Positions 1 through 9,876 are shown, counted from the stretch's first letter. The stretch is DNA of 64,000 nucleotides from Alphaproteobacteria bacterium (GCA_018823325.1 JAHJIJ010000034.1:62001-126000); one strand, 5' to 3'. A program made the numbers and translations. The notes: generated by a model not told the origin, from the letters alone.

Positions 1-678
1 GATAACAAAACCCGAGATAGAGCCAGTGCGGCCGGATTCGAAGAGATTGGCTAAGGTAACGGGCAGTTGCGCGACGATGCCGGCCATGATGATGAGGGAA
101 ATGCCATTGCCGATCCCCCGGCTGGTAATCTGCTCGCCCAACCACATAAGGAACATGGTGCCGCCAATGAGCGAAATGACCGCGCTGACGCGGAACAGCA
201 TGCCCGGATCGACGACGGCCTGCAGACCGGACTGTGCGCCATATGCCTCCAGGCCAACGGCGATGAAATATCCCTGGACTGCGGTGAGGCCGACCGTGCC
301 GAAGCGTGTATACTGGTTGAGCTTCTTGCGCCCCGCCTCGCCTTCTTTCTTGATCGCCGCCAGTTTGGGCGACAGCGATGCCGCGAGCTGCACCACGATG
401 GACGCTGTAATATAGGGCATGATGCCGAGCGCGATCAGGCTCATGCGCTCCAGACTACCGCCTGAGAACGTGTTGAAAATGTCGAGAATGCCGCCCTGCG
501 TCTGCTGATACAGCTGAGCAAGAACTGTCGGATCCACACCGGGAAGCGGCACGAAGGAAAAGAAACGGAAGACGATGAGCGCACCCACCGTGAACCAGAT
601 CCGCTTCTTGAGCTCTGTTGCCTGGCCGAAGTTCGCGAGGCTCAGATTAGCTGCCATTTGGTCGGCGCGTGATGCCAT
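1..678 (-). CDS. secY: Protein translocase subunit SecY (C-terminal part beyond window)
   Basis: SecY is the channel-forming subunit of the SecYEG inner-membrane translocon. Only the N-terminal 226 residues are present; the frame runs off the left edge on a codon boundary. The translation starts MASRADQMAANLS and continues into a hydrophobic segment around residues 27-47, then the plug region and further membrane helices (a GIMPYITASIVVQ stretch is typical of SecY). The start at 678 was preferred over an in-frame ATG eight codons later because sphingomonad SecY proteins usually begin this way. It is the last visible gene of the spc part of the ribosomal superoperon, 202 bases after rplO. Confidence 0.96.
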   Translation of the reverse strand, partial: MASRADQMAANLSLANFGQATELKKRIWFTVGALIVFRFFSFVPLPGVDPTVLAQLYQQTQGGILDIFNTFSGGSLERMSLIALGIMPYITASIVVQLAASLSPKLAAIKKEGEAGRKKLNQYTRFGTVGLTAVQGYFIAVGLEAYGAQSGLQAVVDPGMLFRVSAVISLIGGTMFLMWLGEQITSRGIGNGISLIIMAGIVAQLPVTLANLFESGRTGSISGFVI

Positions 679-880
679 GATCGCTTGCAATCCCGAAAAC
701 TGATGCTCGCCCAGAAATGGAAGACGAACAGTCTAACCCCTTAGACGTCTGATCGGCGCCTGTCGAACAGCGGTTGCCTTATCATGCCACAGCATATGCA
801 AGCGAACCCGCCCGACCATATCGGCGGGAGGGGTCGGTTATGCAAGCTGCCAGTCAGGCGAACCTCCCGATCAAGGGAGA

Positions 881-1363
881 TTACTCGGTGTCCGCTGGCG
901 CAGCTTTGGCAAGGATATCTACCTTGCCGCCGGACTTCTCGACCGCCGCCACAGCCGCGCTGGACGCACCGGCAACCGCGAAGCTCGCCTTGCTGGTCAA
1001 CTCACCCTTGGCGAGCAGGCGTACGCCATGCTTGCCACCGCGCGAAATGCCGGCTGCACGCAGCGCCGCCTGGTCAATGGTTGCGCCGGCATCGAGCTTG
1101 CCGGCATCGATCGCTTTCTGGACCATGCCGAGGTTCACAACGGCATAGTCCTTGCGGAAGATATTGTTGAAGCCGCGCTTCGGCAGCCGCATGTGGAGCG
1201 GCATCTGGCCGCCCTCGAAGCCGTTGATGCTGACGCCCGAACGCGCCTTGGCACCCTTCTGACCGCGTCCGGCCGTCTTACCCTTGCCGGAGCCGATACC
1301 ACGGCCCACGCGCATCCGGCCTTTACGGGAGCCGGCATTATCCTGGAGTTCGTTCAGCTTCAT
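881..1363 (-). CDS. rplO: 50S ribosomal protein L15
   Basis: L15 is a late-assembling protein of the large ribosomal subunit. The 160-residue product starts [14 protein letters not shown] and has the basic Gly-rich N-terminal region ([18 protein letters not shown]). An upstream in-frame ATG at 1438 would add 25 residues without L15 character and was rejected. No clear Shine-Dalgarno sequence precedes the chosen ATG. Normally rpmD lies immediately upstream; here it is 1.44 kb away because an opposite-strand acyltransferase gene intervenes, so rplO and secY must be reached by antisense read-through or have their own promoter in 1364-1591. Confidence 0.96.
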   Translation of the reverse strand: MKLNELQDNAGSRKGRMRVGRGIGSGKGKTAGRGQKGAKARSGVSINGFEGGQMPLHMRLPKRGFNNIFRKDYAVVNLGMVQKAIDAGKLDAGATIDQAALRAAGISRGGKHGVRLLAKGELTSKASFAVAGASSAAVAAVEKSGGKVDILAKAAPADTE

Positions 1364-1591
1364 AAGTATGCACTCGCTTTCGCTGTTGTCGCGCTGATGG
1401 AAAGGAGCGCCCATAGCGGCCGAGCGCCCCGTTGTCACCCCTAAGATTCCGACCTTGCGTCACCCGTCCTTCGCACGAAAGCAACGCCTCGACGCTCCCA
1501 GGGTGACTCGTGCCATGGTTAGAAGCGATGCCCGGATCGGGAACATTTTGCAGTTGCGAAGGTTTGTGTTTCCGGGTTGTAGGGACGCCAG

Positions 1592-2698
1592 ATGGTTAAT
1601 ACAGGCGATAAACTGCGTCCGATCGCCCTTGGCTCAATTGAAGAGCTTCGCATTATTGCGACCATTCTGCTCGTCGCATTTCATGTTATCGGCCAACCAG
1701 ATAGTGGTTTGCGTTTGAGCGAAGACCACCCCGCACGCTTCATCGTCGATCTGGGCGCTAGTTTTCGGATGCCGGCGTTCGCCTTTGTTGCGGGTTTCAT
1801 TTACTGCCTGCGCCCACCGACGCGCGGCAGCATGGTCAGCTTCCTGCGAGGCAAGGTACGCCGGATCGCCGTGCCCGGTCTCATTGCGTCGGCACTTTTC
1901 GGTTCAGTTGCTTACCTGCTTGGAACACGTTTTGGGATTCCGCCACAGGAATTGTGGGAGTTGATCTTCTTTCCCTATGCTCATTTCTGGTTCCTCCAGG
2001 CCGTCCTCGTGATGTTCATCGTGGTCGGTCTAGCGGACATCGCTCTCGATCATCGCGGACATTGGCCAATGTTCTTCGCGTCACTGGTGCTCGCCCTATG
2101 GCCTCCACCACTGCCACAGCTCTTCGCAATGCCACATGCGCTTCAACTTGCGCCCTTCTTCATTTTCGGCGTGGGCGTTTACAGGAGCTGGGATTGGGTG
2201 TCCGCCCATGCACGTGCGATCGTGCCTCTCGCCGCAGTGGCGACACTCCTCGCGTTCAGCGCCGCCTTTCATGACTATATACTGCTTAACACTTCGCCGC
2301 AGAAGGGCATTGCCTCTTCATTGCTGCTCGGCATGTCACTCAGCGTTCTTATTCTATTGTGTTGGCCCCATCATCCCCAAGCGAGGAAGATCGGGCGGTT
2401 CAGCTTCACGATCTATCTCTACCACGTGTTTGCCACTGCCGGGACGCGCATGGGCCTCAACGCCCTGGGCGTCGACGCCCTTTGGATTCATCTTCCGCTC
2501 GGAACCGTAGCCGGCATTCTGGCACCCGTTGCGCTCCACCTTGTGCTCCTGAAAGTGCCGGTAATCGGGCCGCTAATGCTCGGCCTTCGGACAAAGACCG
2601 GCGGCCAAAATTACGAGCCCGTCTCACAGACACTGACCCGGCACACCCAAGCTATTGCAACCCGCGCCGTCGAAACGAAACTTACCGGAAGAAACTGA
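1592..2698 (+). CDS. Acyltransferase 3 family membrane protein, inverted inside the spc operon
   Basis: This 368-residue polytopic membrane protein resembles the acyltransferase 3 family (OafA/ExoZ-like), which O-acylates surface sugars or other envelope molecules. Seen: an N-terminal IEELRIIATILLVAFHVIG segment (residues 15-33) with the Arg and His placed as in the family, about ten hydrophobic segments, and a C-terminal SFTIYLYHVF motif near residue 272. An AGGGA ribosome-binding site lies 6 bases before the ATG. The gene is transcribed against the ribosomal genes and lies between rpmD and rplO, which are normally adjacent. No transposase or flanking repeat was seen. The acyl donor and acceptor cannot be deduced. 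Confidence 0.85.
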   Translation: MVNTGDKLRPIALGSIEELRIIATILLVAFHVIGQPDSGLRLSEDHPARFIVDLGASFRMPAFAFVAGFIYCLRPPTRGSMVSFLRGKVRRIAVPGLIASALFGSVAYLLGTRFGIPPQELWELIFFPYAHFWFLQAVLVMFIVVGLADIALDHRGHWPMFFASLVLALWPPPLPQLFAMPHALQLAPFFIFGVGVYRSWDWVSAHARAIVPLAAVATLLAFSAAFHDYILLNTSPQKGIASSLLLGMSLSVLILLCWPHHPQARKIGRFSFTIYLYHVFATAGTRMGLNALGVDALWIHLPLGTVAGILAPVALHLVLLKVPVIGPLMLGLRTKTGGQNYEPVSQTLTRHTQAIATRAVETKLTGRN

Positions 2699-2739
2699 CA
2701 GAGCCTCAGCACGGACAACCGATCAATACGCCAAATACG

Positions 2740-2770
2740 AAGCGCGCCAACCCTCTCGGGCAGCGCGCTT
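2740..2770. terminator. Hairpin between convergent acyltransferase and rpmD
   Basis: AAGCGCGC (2740-2747) and GCGCGCTT (2763-2770) form a perfect 8-bp stem, and CCC/GGG pairs extend it inside the loop. It lies between the 3' ends of the plus-strand acyltransferase and minus-strand rpmD, where a bidirectional terminator would be expected. Neither side carries a strong U-tract, so efficient termination is uncertain. Confidence 0.5.
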
Positions 2771-2804
2771 CATCGAATGCGTTGGTGTCCGTAAGAAGGC
2801 GCTA

Positions 2805-2984
2805 TCAGCCTTCGACGATCTGAACCATATGGGGAAGCTTACGGATGGCGCCGCGAACCTCGGGCGTATCTTCAAGTTCAACCACCCGGTGCATCTTGCC
2901 CAGACCGAGCCCGATCAGGACCTTCTTCTGAGCCTCCGGGCGACGGATTGGCGAGCCAATCTGCTTCAGCTTGATCTTCGCCAT
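2805..2984 (-). CDS. rpmD: 50S ribosomal protein L30
   Basis: L30 is a small protein of the large ribosomal subunit. The 59-residue product starts [20 protein letters not shown] and contains [20 protein letters not shown] and [10 protein letters not shown], the L30 core; the length is standard. It starts 5 bases after the rpsE stop, as in a normal spc operon. The next gene in the usual order, rplO, is displaced downstream by the inverted acyltransferase gene, so transcription leaving rpmD meets a converging unit and the hairpin at 2740-2770. Confidence 0.96.
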   Translation of the reverse strand: MAKIKLKQIGSPIRRPEAQKKVLIGLGLGKMHRVVELEDTPEVRGAIRKLPHMVQIVEG

Positions 2985-2989
2985 ATCAG

Positions 2990-3742
2990 TTACTCCGCAA
3001 TTGCTTCGGCGTCAGCCGCGGCAACCTCAGCAGAGGCCCCGCCGCGACGAAGCAGATCGGCGACCTTCTTGCCGCGGCGCTGCGCCACCGACTTGGGGCT
3101 GGTCTGCTCAGTAAGCGCCGCAAAAGTCGCCCGGATCATGTTGTAGGGGTTCGACGTGCCGACGGACTTCGTCACCACATCCGCGACACCCAGGCTCTCG
3201 AAGACGGCGCGCATAGGGCCGCCCGCGATGATGCCGGTACCCGCAGGCGCCGTACGCAGAGTCACCTTGCCAGCGCCGAAATGCCCACGGCCGTCATGGT
3301 GCAACGTGCGGCCCTCCTTAAGCGGAACACGAACCATCGCCTTCTTGGCGGCGGCAGTGGCCTTGCTGATCGCCTCCGGAACCTCACGAGCCTTGCCATG
3401 GCCGAAGCCGGCACGACCCTTGCCATCGCCCACGACAACCAGAGCAGCAAAACCAAAGCGCTTGCCGCCCTTAACGGTCTTCGAGACGCGGTTGATATGG
3501 ACGAGCTTCTCAACGAACTCCTCGCCACCATCATCGTCGCCGCCACGGCCGCGACGATCATCGCGACGACCACGGCCGCCCCGATCCCGATCACCGCTGC
3601 CACCACGACCGCCGCGACCGCGACGTTGCTGCTGCTGCTGCGGCTCAGCGGCCGGAGCCGTTATGTCCTGAGGCGTCGTCTCGGGCGCGAGAACAGCCTC
3701 GGGCTGATTGCCCTCACCGGTGGTGTTTTCGTCTGCCATCAT
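2990..3742 (-). CDS. rpsE: 30S ribosomal protein S5 with RGG/Gln-rich N-terminal extension
   Basis: S5 is a small-subunit protein involved in decoding accuracy and in the mRNA entry helicase. The product is 250 residues against about 165 for E. coli S5. The conserved S5 part begins near residue 80 ([19 protein letters not shown]), followed by the second domain. The first ~75 residues are low complexity: an Ala/Pro/Thr/Gln part, a Q5 run, then Arg/Gly/Asp-rich repeats such as GRGGRGG. Similar extensions are known to me from other sphingomonad S5 proteins. The ATG at 3742 shares a base with the rplR stop; ATG at 3739 is an equal alternative. Confidence 0.95.
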   Translation of the reverse strand: MMADENTTGEGNQPEAVLAPETTPQDITAPAAEPQQQQQRRGRGGRGGSGDRDRGGRGRRDDRRGRGGDDDGGEEFVEKLVHINRVSKTVKGGKRFGFAALVVVGDGKGRAGFGHGKAREVPEAISKATAAAKKAMVRVPLKEGRTLHHDGRGHFGAGKVTLRTAPAGTGIIAGGPMRAVFESLGVADVVTKSVGTSNPYNMIRATFAALTEQTSPKSVAQRRGKKVADLLRRGGASAEVAAADAEAIAE

Positions 3743-4095
3743 CAGAACTCCAGTCCGCCTTCACGGGCGGCATCGGCCAGCGCTTTCACGCGGCCATGAA
3801 AGAGGAAACCACCGCGATCGAACACGACCTTGGTGACGCCGGCCTTGGTCGCGGCGGCAGCGACGCGCTTGCCGACATCGGCTGCAGCCTCGGACGTCGC
3901 CCCGGTCTTGCCGCGCACATCCTTATCCAGCGTCGAAGCTGCGGCCAGTGTCTTACCCTGCGCGTCGTCAATGACCTGCGCATAGATATGACGGCCAGAC
4001 CGATGCACGGACAGCCGCGGCTTGCCACCGGCCCGAGCCTTGATCGCGGTACGCACGCGCCGAGCGCGGCGATCGAAGAGAGAGAGTTTCGCCAT
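3742..4095 (-). CDS. rplR: 50S ribosomal protein L18
   Basis: L18 binds 5S rRNA and helps join it to the large subunit. The 117-residue product starts [20 protein letters not shown] and has the [19 protein letters not shown] core and a C-terminal [20 protein letters not shown] block, all typical of L18. It begins 3 bases after rplF stops and its TGA overlaps the rpsE start by one base, indicating translational coupling. Confidence 0.97.
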   Translation of the reverse strand: MAKLSLFDRRARRVRTAIKARAGGKPRLSVHRSGRHIYAQVIDDAQGKTLAAASTLDKDVRGKTGATSEAAADVGKRVAAAATKAGVTKVVFDRGGFLFHGRVKALADAAREGGLEF

Positions 4096-4098
4096 GGC

Positions 4099-4632
4099 TT
4101 ACTTCTTCTTGCCTTCTTTGCGGAAGATAAACTCACCGTCGTACTTGATGCCCTTGCCCTTGTACGGCTCGGGCTTACGCCAACGACGAATCTCGGCAGC
4201 GACCTGCCCCACCTTCTGCTTGTCCATCCCACTGATCTCGACGGTCGTATTGTCCGGCGTCTTGATCTCGATGCCTTCCGGCACCGCATAATCGACATCA
4301 TGGCTGTAGCCGAGCTGCAGCTTGAGGGTCTTGCCCTGGGAGTTTGCGCGGTAGCCAACGCCGGAGATCAGCAGCTTCTTGGAGAAGCCCTCCGTCACGC
4401 CTGTGACGAGGTTCTGAACCAGCGTGCGCTGCATTCCCCAGAATGCACGAGCGGCCTTCGTGGCGTTAGCGGGCTGAACCGAGATAGCGCCCTCCTCAAC
4501 CGTGTAGCTGATCTCGTCGCGCATCTGCAGAGCGAGCACGCCTTTGGGCCCCTTGACCGTGAGCTGGCCGCCCTCGATCGTCGCTGTCACCCCCGCAGGG
4601 ATTGTGACCGGCTTTTTACCGATGCGGCTCAT
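4099..4632 (-). CDS. rplF: 50S ribosomal protein L6
   Basis: L6 lies near the factor-binding site of the large subunit. The 177-residue product starts [15 protein letters not shown] and ends with the conserved [27 protein letters not shown] tail. It has the usual length and two-domain L6 repeat. Its ATG overlaps the rpsH stop in an ATGA junction, so the two genes are probably translationally coupled. Confidence 0.97.
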   Translation of the reverse strand: MSRIGKKPVTIPAGVTATIEGGQLTVKGPKGVLALQMRDEISYTVEEGAISVQPANATKAARAFWGMQRTLVQNLVTGVTEGFSKKLLISGVGYRANSQGKTLKLQLGYSHDVDYAVPEGIEIKTPDNTTVEISGMDKQKVGQVAAEIRRWRKPEPYKGKGIKYDGEFIFRKEGKKK

Positions 4633-5027
4633 CAGAACACCTCCGCCAGCACTTCGCCGCCGACGTTCTGGTCACGTGCTTCGGTATCCGAGAGCACGCC
4701 ACGCGGCGTCGAGACGATGGTGATGCCCAAACCGTTACGCACCACCGGAAGCTCCTTGGAGCCCGAATAGACGCGGCGGCCTGGCTTCGAGACGCGCGCC
4801 ACATGCTTGATAGCAGGCTCGCCTTCGAAATATTTCAGCTCGATGCGCAGGCCATTGTGGCCCGCCACCTGCTCTTCGGAATAGCCGCGGATGTAGCCCT
4901 CGCGCTGAAGCACGTCGAGCACACGAGCACGCAGCTTGGAAGCGGGGGAAACCACGCTGTCCTTGCGAGCCCGCTGGCCGTTGCGGATGCGGGTGAGCAG
5001 ATCACCCAGGGGATCGGTCAATGCCAT
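4632..5027 (-). CDS. rpsH: 30S ribosomal protein S8
   Basis: S8 is a primary 16S rRNA-binding protein and, in E. coli, the translational repressor of the spc operon. The 131-residue product starts [20 protein letters not shown] and ends with a [20 protein letters not shown] block characteristic of S8. It is separated from rpsN by 12 bases and overlaps rplF by one codon base. Whether S8 autoregulates this operon cannot be seen from the sequence. Confidence 0.97.
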   Translation of the reverse strand: MALTDPLGDLLTRIRNGQRARKDSVVSPASKLRARVLDVLQREGYIRGYSEEQVAGHNGLRIELKYFEGEPAIKHVARVSKPGRRVYSGSKELPVVRNGLGITIVSTPRGVLSDTEARDQNVGGEVLAEVF

Positions 5028-5039
5028 CTCTCTAAATCC

Positions 5040-5345
5040 TTACCAGCTCGACTTGGTGACGCCGGGGATCAGGCCCTTGTTGGCGAGATCGCGCAGCTGA
5101 ATGCGACACAGTCGAAACTTGCGGTAATAAGCACGCGGGCGACCGGTCAGCTCGCACCGATTGCGAATCCGGGTCGGATTCCCATTGCGCGGAATCTCGG
5201 CCAGCTTGAGACGAGCCATCAGGCGTTCGCCATCATCAAGTGACGTATCATTCGCCACTGCCTTGAGACGGGCATATTTGCCGGCATACTTCTTCACCAG
5301 CTTCTTGCGCCGCTCGTTCTTGTTGATCGAACTCAGTTTCGCCAT
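5040..5345 (-). CDS. rpsN: 30S ribosomal protein S14 (zinc-independent type)
   Basis: S14 is a small-subunit head protein. The 101-residue product starts [20 protein letters not shown] and contains [21 protein letters not shown] near residue 60-80. It has the long form without the paired CxxC zinc ribbons of short S14 proteins, matching the C-minus type usual in Proteobacteria. It lies between rplE (41 bases upstream) and rpsH, the standard spc position. Confidence 0.96.
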   Translation of the reverse strand: MAKLSSINKNERRKKLVKKYAGKYARLKAVANDTSLDDGERLMARLKLAEIPRNGNPTRIRNRCELTGRPRAYYRKFRLCRIQLRDLANKGLIPGVTKSSW

Positions 5346-5386
5346 GGACTTAAGCTCTCTTCCTTAGAAATTGATTCCGGCCACGA

Positions 5387-5962
5387 TCAGGCAGCCTCTT
5401 TTTCCGCCACGGCGGGGAACGGGAAACCGAAGAGGCGCAGCAGTTCGCGTCCTTCTTCATCCGTGCGCGCCGTGGTGGTCACGATGATGTCCATGCCACG
5501 CACCTTGTCGATGCGGTCATAGTTGATCTCGGGGAAGATGATCTGCTCCTTGATGCCGAAGGCATAGTTGCCACGGCCGTCGAAGCTCTTCGGGTTGAGA
5601 CCACGAAAGTCGCGGATGCGGGGCATCGCAATCGTCACCAGACGATCGAGAAACTCGTACATGCGCTCGCGACGTAGGGTCACCTTGGCGCCAATGGGCA
5701 TGCCTTCACGCAGCTTGAACTGCGCGATCGACTTCTTCGCCTTGGTGATGACTGGCTTCTGACCAGCAATCAGCTCCATTTCCTCGGCGGCCTGCGTAAC
5801 CTTCTTCTTGTCCTGGGTCGCTTCGCCCACGCCCATGTTGAGCGTGATCTTCTCGATCCGAGGGACTTCCATGTGGTTCTTGTAACCGAACTTCTCGGTC
5901 ATCGCCTTGACGATGGTATCGTCATAGAGCTTCTTCGAACGCGGGATATACTTGTCAGCCAT
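5387..5962 (-). CDS. rplE: 50S ribosomal protein L5
   Basis: L5 binds 5S rRNA and contacts the P-site tRNA. The 191-residue product has the [15 protein letters not shown] segment (about residues 40-55), the [20 protein letters not shown] motif and a [21 protein letters not shown] tail, all standard for L5. Its ATG overlaps the rplX stop codon in an ATGA junction. Confidence 0.97.
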   Translation of the reverse strand: MADKYIPRSKKLYDDTIVKAMTEKFGYKNHMEVPRIEKITLNMGVGEATQDKKKVTQAAEEMELIAGQKPVITKAKKSIAQFKLREGMPIGAKVTLRRERMYEFLDRLVTIAMPRIRDFRGLNPKSFDGRGNYAFGIKEQIIFPEINYDRIDKVRGMDIIVTTTARTDEEGRELLRLFGFPFPAVAEKEAA

Positions 5963-6270
5963 CAGATGACCTCCCCAGTCTTGACCGCGACGCGGACCTT
6001 CTTGCCGTCGCGCTCTTCGAAGCGGACGCGCGTAGCCTTACCGTCGACGGCGAGGGCAACATTGGAGATATGCAGCGGCGCCGGCTTACGATCGATGCCG
6101 CCCTGAGGATTAGCCTGGTCGGGCTTGCGGTGACGCGCGTGGACGTTGATGCCGTCGACCAGCACCTTGTCATCCTTCGGCATCACCTGGAGGACGGAAC
6201 CGGTGCGGCCCTTGTCCTTGCCGGCGAGCACGATGATCGTGTCACCCTTCTTGATACGTGCAGCGCTCAT
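5962..6270 (-). CDS. rplX: 50S ribosomal protein L24
   Basis: L24 initiates large-subunit assembly. The 102-residue product carries an N-terminal KOW motif ([20 protein letters not shown], about residues 6-25). The ATG at 6270 was chosen over a GTG one codon upstream because it forms an ATGA overlap with rplN and gives the usual MSAARIKKG start. The C-terminal sequence [20 protein letters not shown] is typical. Confidence 0.96.
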   Translation of the reverse strand: MSAARIKKGDTIIVLAGKDKGRTGSVLQVMPKDDKVLVDGINVHARHRKPDQANPQGGIDRKPAPLHISNVALAVDGKATRVRFEERDGKKVRVAVKTGEVI

Positions 6271-6638
6271 CACAGCACCTCGGGAGCAAGCGAAATGATC
6301 TTCATGAAGTTCTTCGCGCGCAGTTCACGGACCACCGGGCCAAAGATACGCGTGCCGATCGGCTCCGCATTCTTGTTGACCAGCACGGCGGCGTTGCCGT
6401 CGAAACGGATCACGCTGCCGTCGGGACGACGGACGTCCTTTGCGGTACGCACGATCACGGCGCGGTGAACGTCGCCCTTCTTAACGCGGCCACGGGGCGC
6501 GGCGTCTTTCACGGAGACGACAATGATGTCGCCAACGCTGGCAAAACGACGCTTCGATCCACCGAGCACCTTGATGCACTGGACGCGCTTGGCGCCGCTG
6601 TTGTCAGCGACATCAAGATTGGATTGCATCTGGATCAT
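6270..6638 (-). CDS. rplN: 50S ribosomal protein L14
   Basis: L14 sits at the subunit interface and bridges to 16S rRNA. The 122-residue product begins [18 protein letters not shown] and follows the highly conserved L14 sequence throughout ([20 protein letters not shown]; ending in LAPEVL). Length and start are standard. A 66-base gap separates it from rpsQ, and its stop overlaps rplX. Confidence 0.97.
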   Translation of the reverse strand: MIQMQSNLDVADNSGAKRVQCIKVLGGSKRRFASVGDIIVVSVKDAAPRGRVKKGDVHRAVIVRTAKDVRRPDGSVIRFDGNAAVLVNKNAEPIGTRIFGPVVRELRAKNFMKIISLAPEVL

Positions 6639-6704
6639 CGATCCGGTTCCTTCTCAATTGGCCTGCCGGGAGGACCCGGTGGTTCCGTTAAATCCTTGAG
6701 ACCC

Positions 6705-6983
6705 TCAGGCGGCTGCTTCGGCGGCGACCTGCTCGGGGGACTTGTGCGTATCGACCCGCGCGATGACCTTCCAGGTCTTCAGCTTCGAGATCGGCGCCGT
6801 CTCCTCGATACGGACAGTCTCACCCTCGTGATACTCATTGGCATCGTCGTGGGCATGATACTTCTTCGAGCGACGAATGATCTTGCCGTAGAGCGGGTGC
6901 TTCACCTTGCGCTCCACCTTGACGACGACCGTCTTGTCACCCTTGTCGGAAACCACCGTTCCCGTCAGCACGCGCTTGGGCAT
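6705..6983 (-). CDS. rpsQ: 30S ribosomal protein S17
   Basis: S17 is a primary 16S rRNA-binding OB-fold protein. The 92-residue product starts [20 protein letters not shown] and contains [19 protein letters not shown] and [20 protein letters not shown], the family signature. A short Ala/Glu-rich tail follows. It lies 15 bases after rpmC, as in other S10-type operons. Confidence 0.97.
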   Translation of the reverse strand: MPKRVLTGTVVSDKGDKTVVVKVERKVKHPLYGKIIRRSKKYHAHDDANEYHEGETVRIEETAPISKLKTWKVIARVDTHKSPEQVAAEAAA

Positions 6984-6998
6984 GGGCCTGTTTCCTTC

Positions 6999-7202
6999 TT
7001 ACTTCGCGGACGAGCGCGCACGCTCGGCCTGGAGGGTTTTGATCCGCGCGATGTCGCGACGCACTTCGCGCACGCGGCTCGGCTTCTCGAGCTGGTTGGT
7101 CGCGGCCTGGAAGCGCAGATTGAACTGCTCGCGCTTCAGCTCGCCCAGATCGGTCGCCAGCTGATCGTCGCTCTTTGCCTTGAGGTCAGAAATCTTGGTC
7201 AT
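6999..7202 (-). CDS. rpmC: 50S ribosomal protein L29
   Basis: L29 is a small coiled-coil protein near the peptide exit tunnel. The start is ambiguous: in-frame ATGs lie at 7211, 7208 and 7202. The third gives [15 protein letters not shown], 67 residues, matching the usual L29 start; a GGGAG lies about 10 bases before it. The ATG at 7208 would form an ATGA overlap with rplP and add two residues. The [20 protein letters not shown] block is diagnostic of the family. Confidence 0.93.
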   Translation of the reverse strand: MTKISDLKAKSDDQLATDLGELKREQFNLRFQAATNQLEKPSRVREVRRDIARIKTLQAERARSSAK

Positions 7203-7207
7203 GACCA

Positions 7208-7639
7208 TCATGCTCCCAGATGCGAGGTGTCGCCGAGACGCGCCACCACCTTCGTCTTGATCGGCAGCTTCATCGCTGCACGGCTGAATGCCTCAGCTGC
7301 GAGAGGACCAGGCACGCCATCCAGTTCGAACAGGATGCGACCGGGCTTCACCCGTGCGGCCCAATATTCAATGGAACCCTTGCCCTTGCCCTGACGGACT
7401 TCAGCAGGTTTCTTCGAAACCGGCACGTCCGGGAAGATGCGAATCCACAAGCGGCCCTGACGACGGATGTGACGCGTGATCGCGCGGCGAGCCGCCTCAA
7501 TCTGACGCGCGGTCACCCGATCAGGCTCCATGGCCTTGAGGCCATAGGACCCGAAATTGAGGTCCGTTCCGCCCTTTGCGTCGCCCTTGATGCGACCCTT
7601 GAAGGTCTTGCGAAACTTAGTTTTCTTCGGTTGCAGCAT
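7208..7639 (-). CDS. rplP: 50S ribosomal protein L16
   Basis: L16 helps position the A-site tRNA. The 143-residue product starts [19 protein letters not shown] and has the [20 protein letters not shown] and [10 protein letters not shown] segments of L16. It lies 22 bases after rpsC and abuts rpmC. Length is close to the family norm of about 137. Confidence 0.97.
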   Translation of the reverse strand: MLQPKKTKFRKTFKGRIKGDAKGGTDLNFGSYGLKAMEPDRVTARQIEAARRAITRHIRRQGRLWIRIFPDVPVSKKPAEVRQGKGKGSIEYWAARVKPGRILFELDGVPGPLAAEAFSRAAMKLPIKTKVVARLGDTSHLGA

Positions 7640-7661
7640 GATGCTCTACCTTGTCCTAATC

Positions 7662-8357
7662 TCAGCGCGCCGGACGCACGCCGGAGGTCTGAGCCTCCAG
7701 CATGAGACGATCGGTGGCCATCGGATCATGGCCGAGAATCTCGCCCTTGAAGATCCAGACCTTAACGCCGCAAACGCCATAAGCCGTGTGCGCCGTCGCC
7801 TCTGCGTAATCCACGTTACCGCGCAGCGTGTGCAGCGGAACCCGGCCCTCGCGATACCATTCGACGCGAGCAATCTCTGCACCGCCCAGACGGCCGCCAC
7901 AGGTGATCTTGATGCCCTCAGCGCCAAGACGCAATGCGCTCTGCACGGCACGCTTCATGGCGCGACGGAACGCAATACGACGCTCGAGCTGATCGGCGAC
8001 ACCCTGCGCAACGAGCTGGGAATCGATTTCCGGCTTGCGGATCTCGACGATGTTCAGGCTCACGTCGCTTGACGTCATCGCGCTCAGCTTCTTGCGGAGC
8101 TTCTCGATGTCCGCACCCTTCTTGCCGATGATGACACCGGGACGGGCGGCGTAGATCGAAACGCGGCACAACTTGGCCGGACGCTCGATGACCACCTTGG
8201 AGATCGCGGCCTGCGGCAGCGTCTTCATGATGAACTTGCGGATCTTGAGATCCTCAAGCAGCAGGCGACCGTAATCCTGGCCTTCCGCGAACCAGCGGCT
8301 GTCCCAGGTGCGGTTGATCTGCAGACGCAGACCAATGGGATTGCTCTTGTGACCCAT
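7662..8357 (-). CDS. rpsC: 30S ribosomal protein S3
   Basis: S3 lines the mRNA entry channel of the small subunit. The 231-residue product starts [20 protein letters not shown], includes the KH-domain loop ([20 protein letters not shown], about residues 72-91) and the C-terminal S3 domain ([19 protein letters not shown]). Start and length are standard; it begins 3 bases after rplV stops. Confidence 0.97.
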   Translation of the reverse strand: MGHKSNPIGLRLQINRTWDSRWFAEGQDYGRLLLEDLKIRKFIMKTLPQAAISKVVIERPAKLCRVSIYAARPGVIIGKKGADIEKLRKKLSAMTSSDVSLNIVEIRKPEIDSQLVAQGVADQLERRIAFRRAMKRAVQSALRLGAEGIKITCGGRLGGAEIARVEWYREGRVPLHTLRGNVDYAEATAHTAYGVCGVKVWIFKGEILGHDPMATDRLMLEAQTSGVRPAR

Positions 8358-8360
8358 GGA

Positions 8361-8744
8361 TCAGGCCTCCTCTTCCGCAGCTTCGCGAACGATGATGCGC
8401 ACGCGGCTGAAGGGCTTCAAAATGCGGGTCGACTTGCCGCGACCACGCGCATGAAAGCGCTTCATGGTGAACGACTTGCCGACACTGGCCTCGGCAACGA
8501 CAAGCGCGTCGACGTCGAGGTTGTGGTTGTTTTCCGCGTTGGCGACCGCGCTGGCGAGCACCTTGCGGACATCGACCGCCATGGCGCGTTTGGAAAACGC
8601 GAGCACGTTCATCGCATCCTCGACCTTGCGGCCACGAATGAGTGCGGCAACGAGGTTCAGCTTCTGTGCCGAACCGCGGATCTGCGTGCCGACTGCCAGC
8701 GCCTCATTATCAGCGACGCGGCGGGGAGCCTTTGCCTTGCCCAT
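8361..8744 (-). CDS. rplV: 50S ribosomal protein L22
   Basis: L22 contributes a beta-hairpin to the nascent peptide exit tunnel, the site of some macrolide-resistance mutations. The 127-residue product includes [25 protein letters not shown] and the hairpin region [20 protein letters not shown]. It overlaps the rpsS stop in an ATGA junction and ends in an acidic AAEEEA tail. Confidence 0.96.
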   Translation of the reverse strand: MGKAKAPRRVADNEALAVGTQIRGSAQKLNLVAALIRGRKVEDAMNVLAFSKRAMAVDVRKVLASAVANAENNHNLDVDALVVAEASVGKSFTMKRFHARGRGKSTRILKPFSRVRIIVREAAEEEA

Positions 8745-9022
8745 CAGCGCTTGCCCTTCTTGTCAGCGGCGTGGCCGGGGAAGTAGCGCGTCGGCGCGAA
8801 TTCACCCAGCTTGTGACCGACCATGTCCTCGTTCACCGAAACGGGAACGTGCTTGCGGCCGTTGTAGACGTTGAACGTCAGGCCAACGAACTGCGGAAGA
8901 ATGGTGGAGCGACGCGACCAGGTCTTGATCGGACCGCCGCGACCGTTGTTCTCCTGCGCGGTTTCTGCCTTCTTGAGCAGATGCAGGTCCACGAAGGGAC
9001 CCTTCCAGACGGAGCGAGCCAT
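8744..9022 (-). CDS. rpsS: 30S ribosomal protein S19
   Basis: S19 forms the head of the small subunit with S13. The 92-residue product starts [20 protein letters not shown] and contains [20 protein letters not shown] and [19 protein letters not shown], the classic S19 sequence. It starts 3 bases after rplB stops. Confidence 0.97.
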   Translation of the reverse strand: MARSVWKGPFVDLHLLKKAETAQENNGRGGPIKTWSRRSTILPQFVGLTFNVYNGRKHVPVSVNEDMVGHKLGEFAPTRYFPGHAADKKGKR

Positions 9023-9025
9023 CGC

Positions 9026-9862
9026 TTACCTCTTCTTCTTCGCATGACGCGACCGGATAATCATCTTGTCGGTCGACTTGTTGTGACGGGTACGGGCACC
9101 CTTGGTCGGCTTGCCCCACGGCGTGACCGGATGGCGGCCACCCGAGGTGCGGCCTTCACCACCACCGTGCGGGTGGTCGACCGGGTTCTTGGCAACGCCG
9201 CGTGTCAGCGGACGACGGCCCAGCCAACGGTTGCGGCCAGCCTTGGCGAGGTTCTGGTTCTGGTTGTCGGGGTTCGACACCGCACCGATGGTCGCCATGC
9301 AGTCCGCGCGAATGTAGCGCTGCTCACCCGATCCGAGACGAACGATGACCATGCCGCGGTCACGACCGACGAGCTGGGCATAGGTGCCGGCGCTGCGGGC
9401 GATCTGAGCACCCTTGCCCGGCTTCATCTCGATGTTGTGGATGATCGTGCCGACCGGCATCTGACCCAGCTCCATCGCGTTGCCCGGCTTCACGTCAGTC
9501 TTCTTGCCGGCGATCACCTTGTCACCCGCAGCAAGACGCTGCGGCGCGAGGATGTAGGCCTGCTCACCATCCGCATAGCTAACCAGGGCGATGAACGCGG
9601 TGCGGTTGGGATCATACTCCAGACGCTCCACCGTGCCTTCAACGTCCCATTTGCGACGCTTGAAGTCGATGATGCGATAGCGCTGCTTGTGACCGCCGGC
9701 GATACCGCGCGAGGTCACATGACCCTTGTTGTTGCGACCACCCGTCTTGCGCTTGCCTTCGGTCAGCGCCTTGACGGGCTTGCCTTTGTGCAAACCAGAC
9801 CGGTCGACGAGGATCAGGCCACGCTGGGCCGGGCTCGTCGGGTTATAATGCTTGAGTGCCAT
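9026..9862 (-). CDS. rplB: 50S ribosomal protein L2
   Basis: L2 is required for subunit association and peptidyl transferase activity. The 278-residue product starts [16 protein letters not shown] and includes [20 protein letters not shown] (about residues 233-252), which contains the conserved region around the functional His. Length matches the family. It follows rplW by 14 bases. Confidence 0.97.
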   Translation of the reverse strand: MALKHYNPTSPAQRGLILVDRSGLHKGKPVKALTEGKRKTGGRNNKGHVTSRGIAGGHKQRYRIIDFKRRKWDVEGTVERLEYDPNRTAFIALVSYADGEQAYILAPQRLAAGDKVIAGKKTDVKPGNAMELGQMPVGTIIHNIEMKPGKGAQIARSAGTYAQLVGRDRGMVIVRLGSGEQRYIRADCMATIGAVSNPDNQNQNLAKAGRNRWLGRRPLTRGVAKNPVDHPHGGGEGRTSGGRHPVTPWGKPTKGARTRHNKSTDKMIIRSRHAKKKR

Positions 9863-9876
9863 TGTTCAGTCCGCCC

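Noticed and set aside
1432..1510. Repeated GTCACCC/GGTGAC words near rplO
   Set aside because: Short, irregular spacing and imperfect; not enough for a repeat or operator call.
1364..2804. Insertion sequence around the acyltransferase gene
   Set aside because: No transposase, terminal inverted repeats or target duplication could be seen.
3600..3660. GCTGCTGCTGCTG microsatellite-like run
   Set aside because: It encodes the Gln run of S5 in frame and is part of the protein extension.
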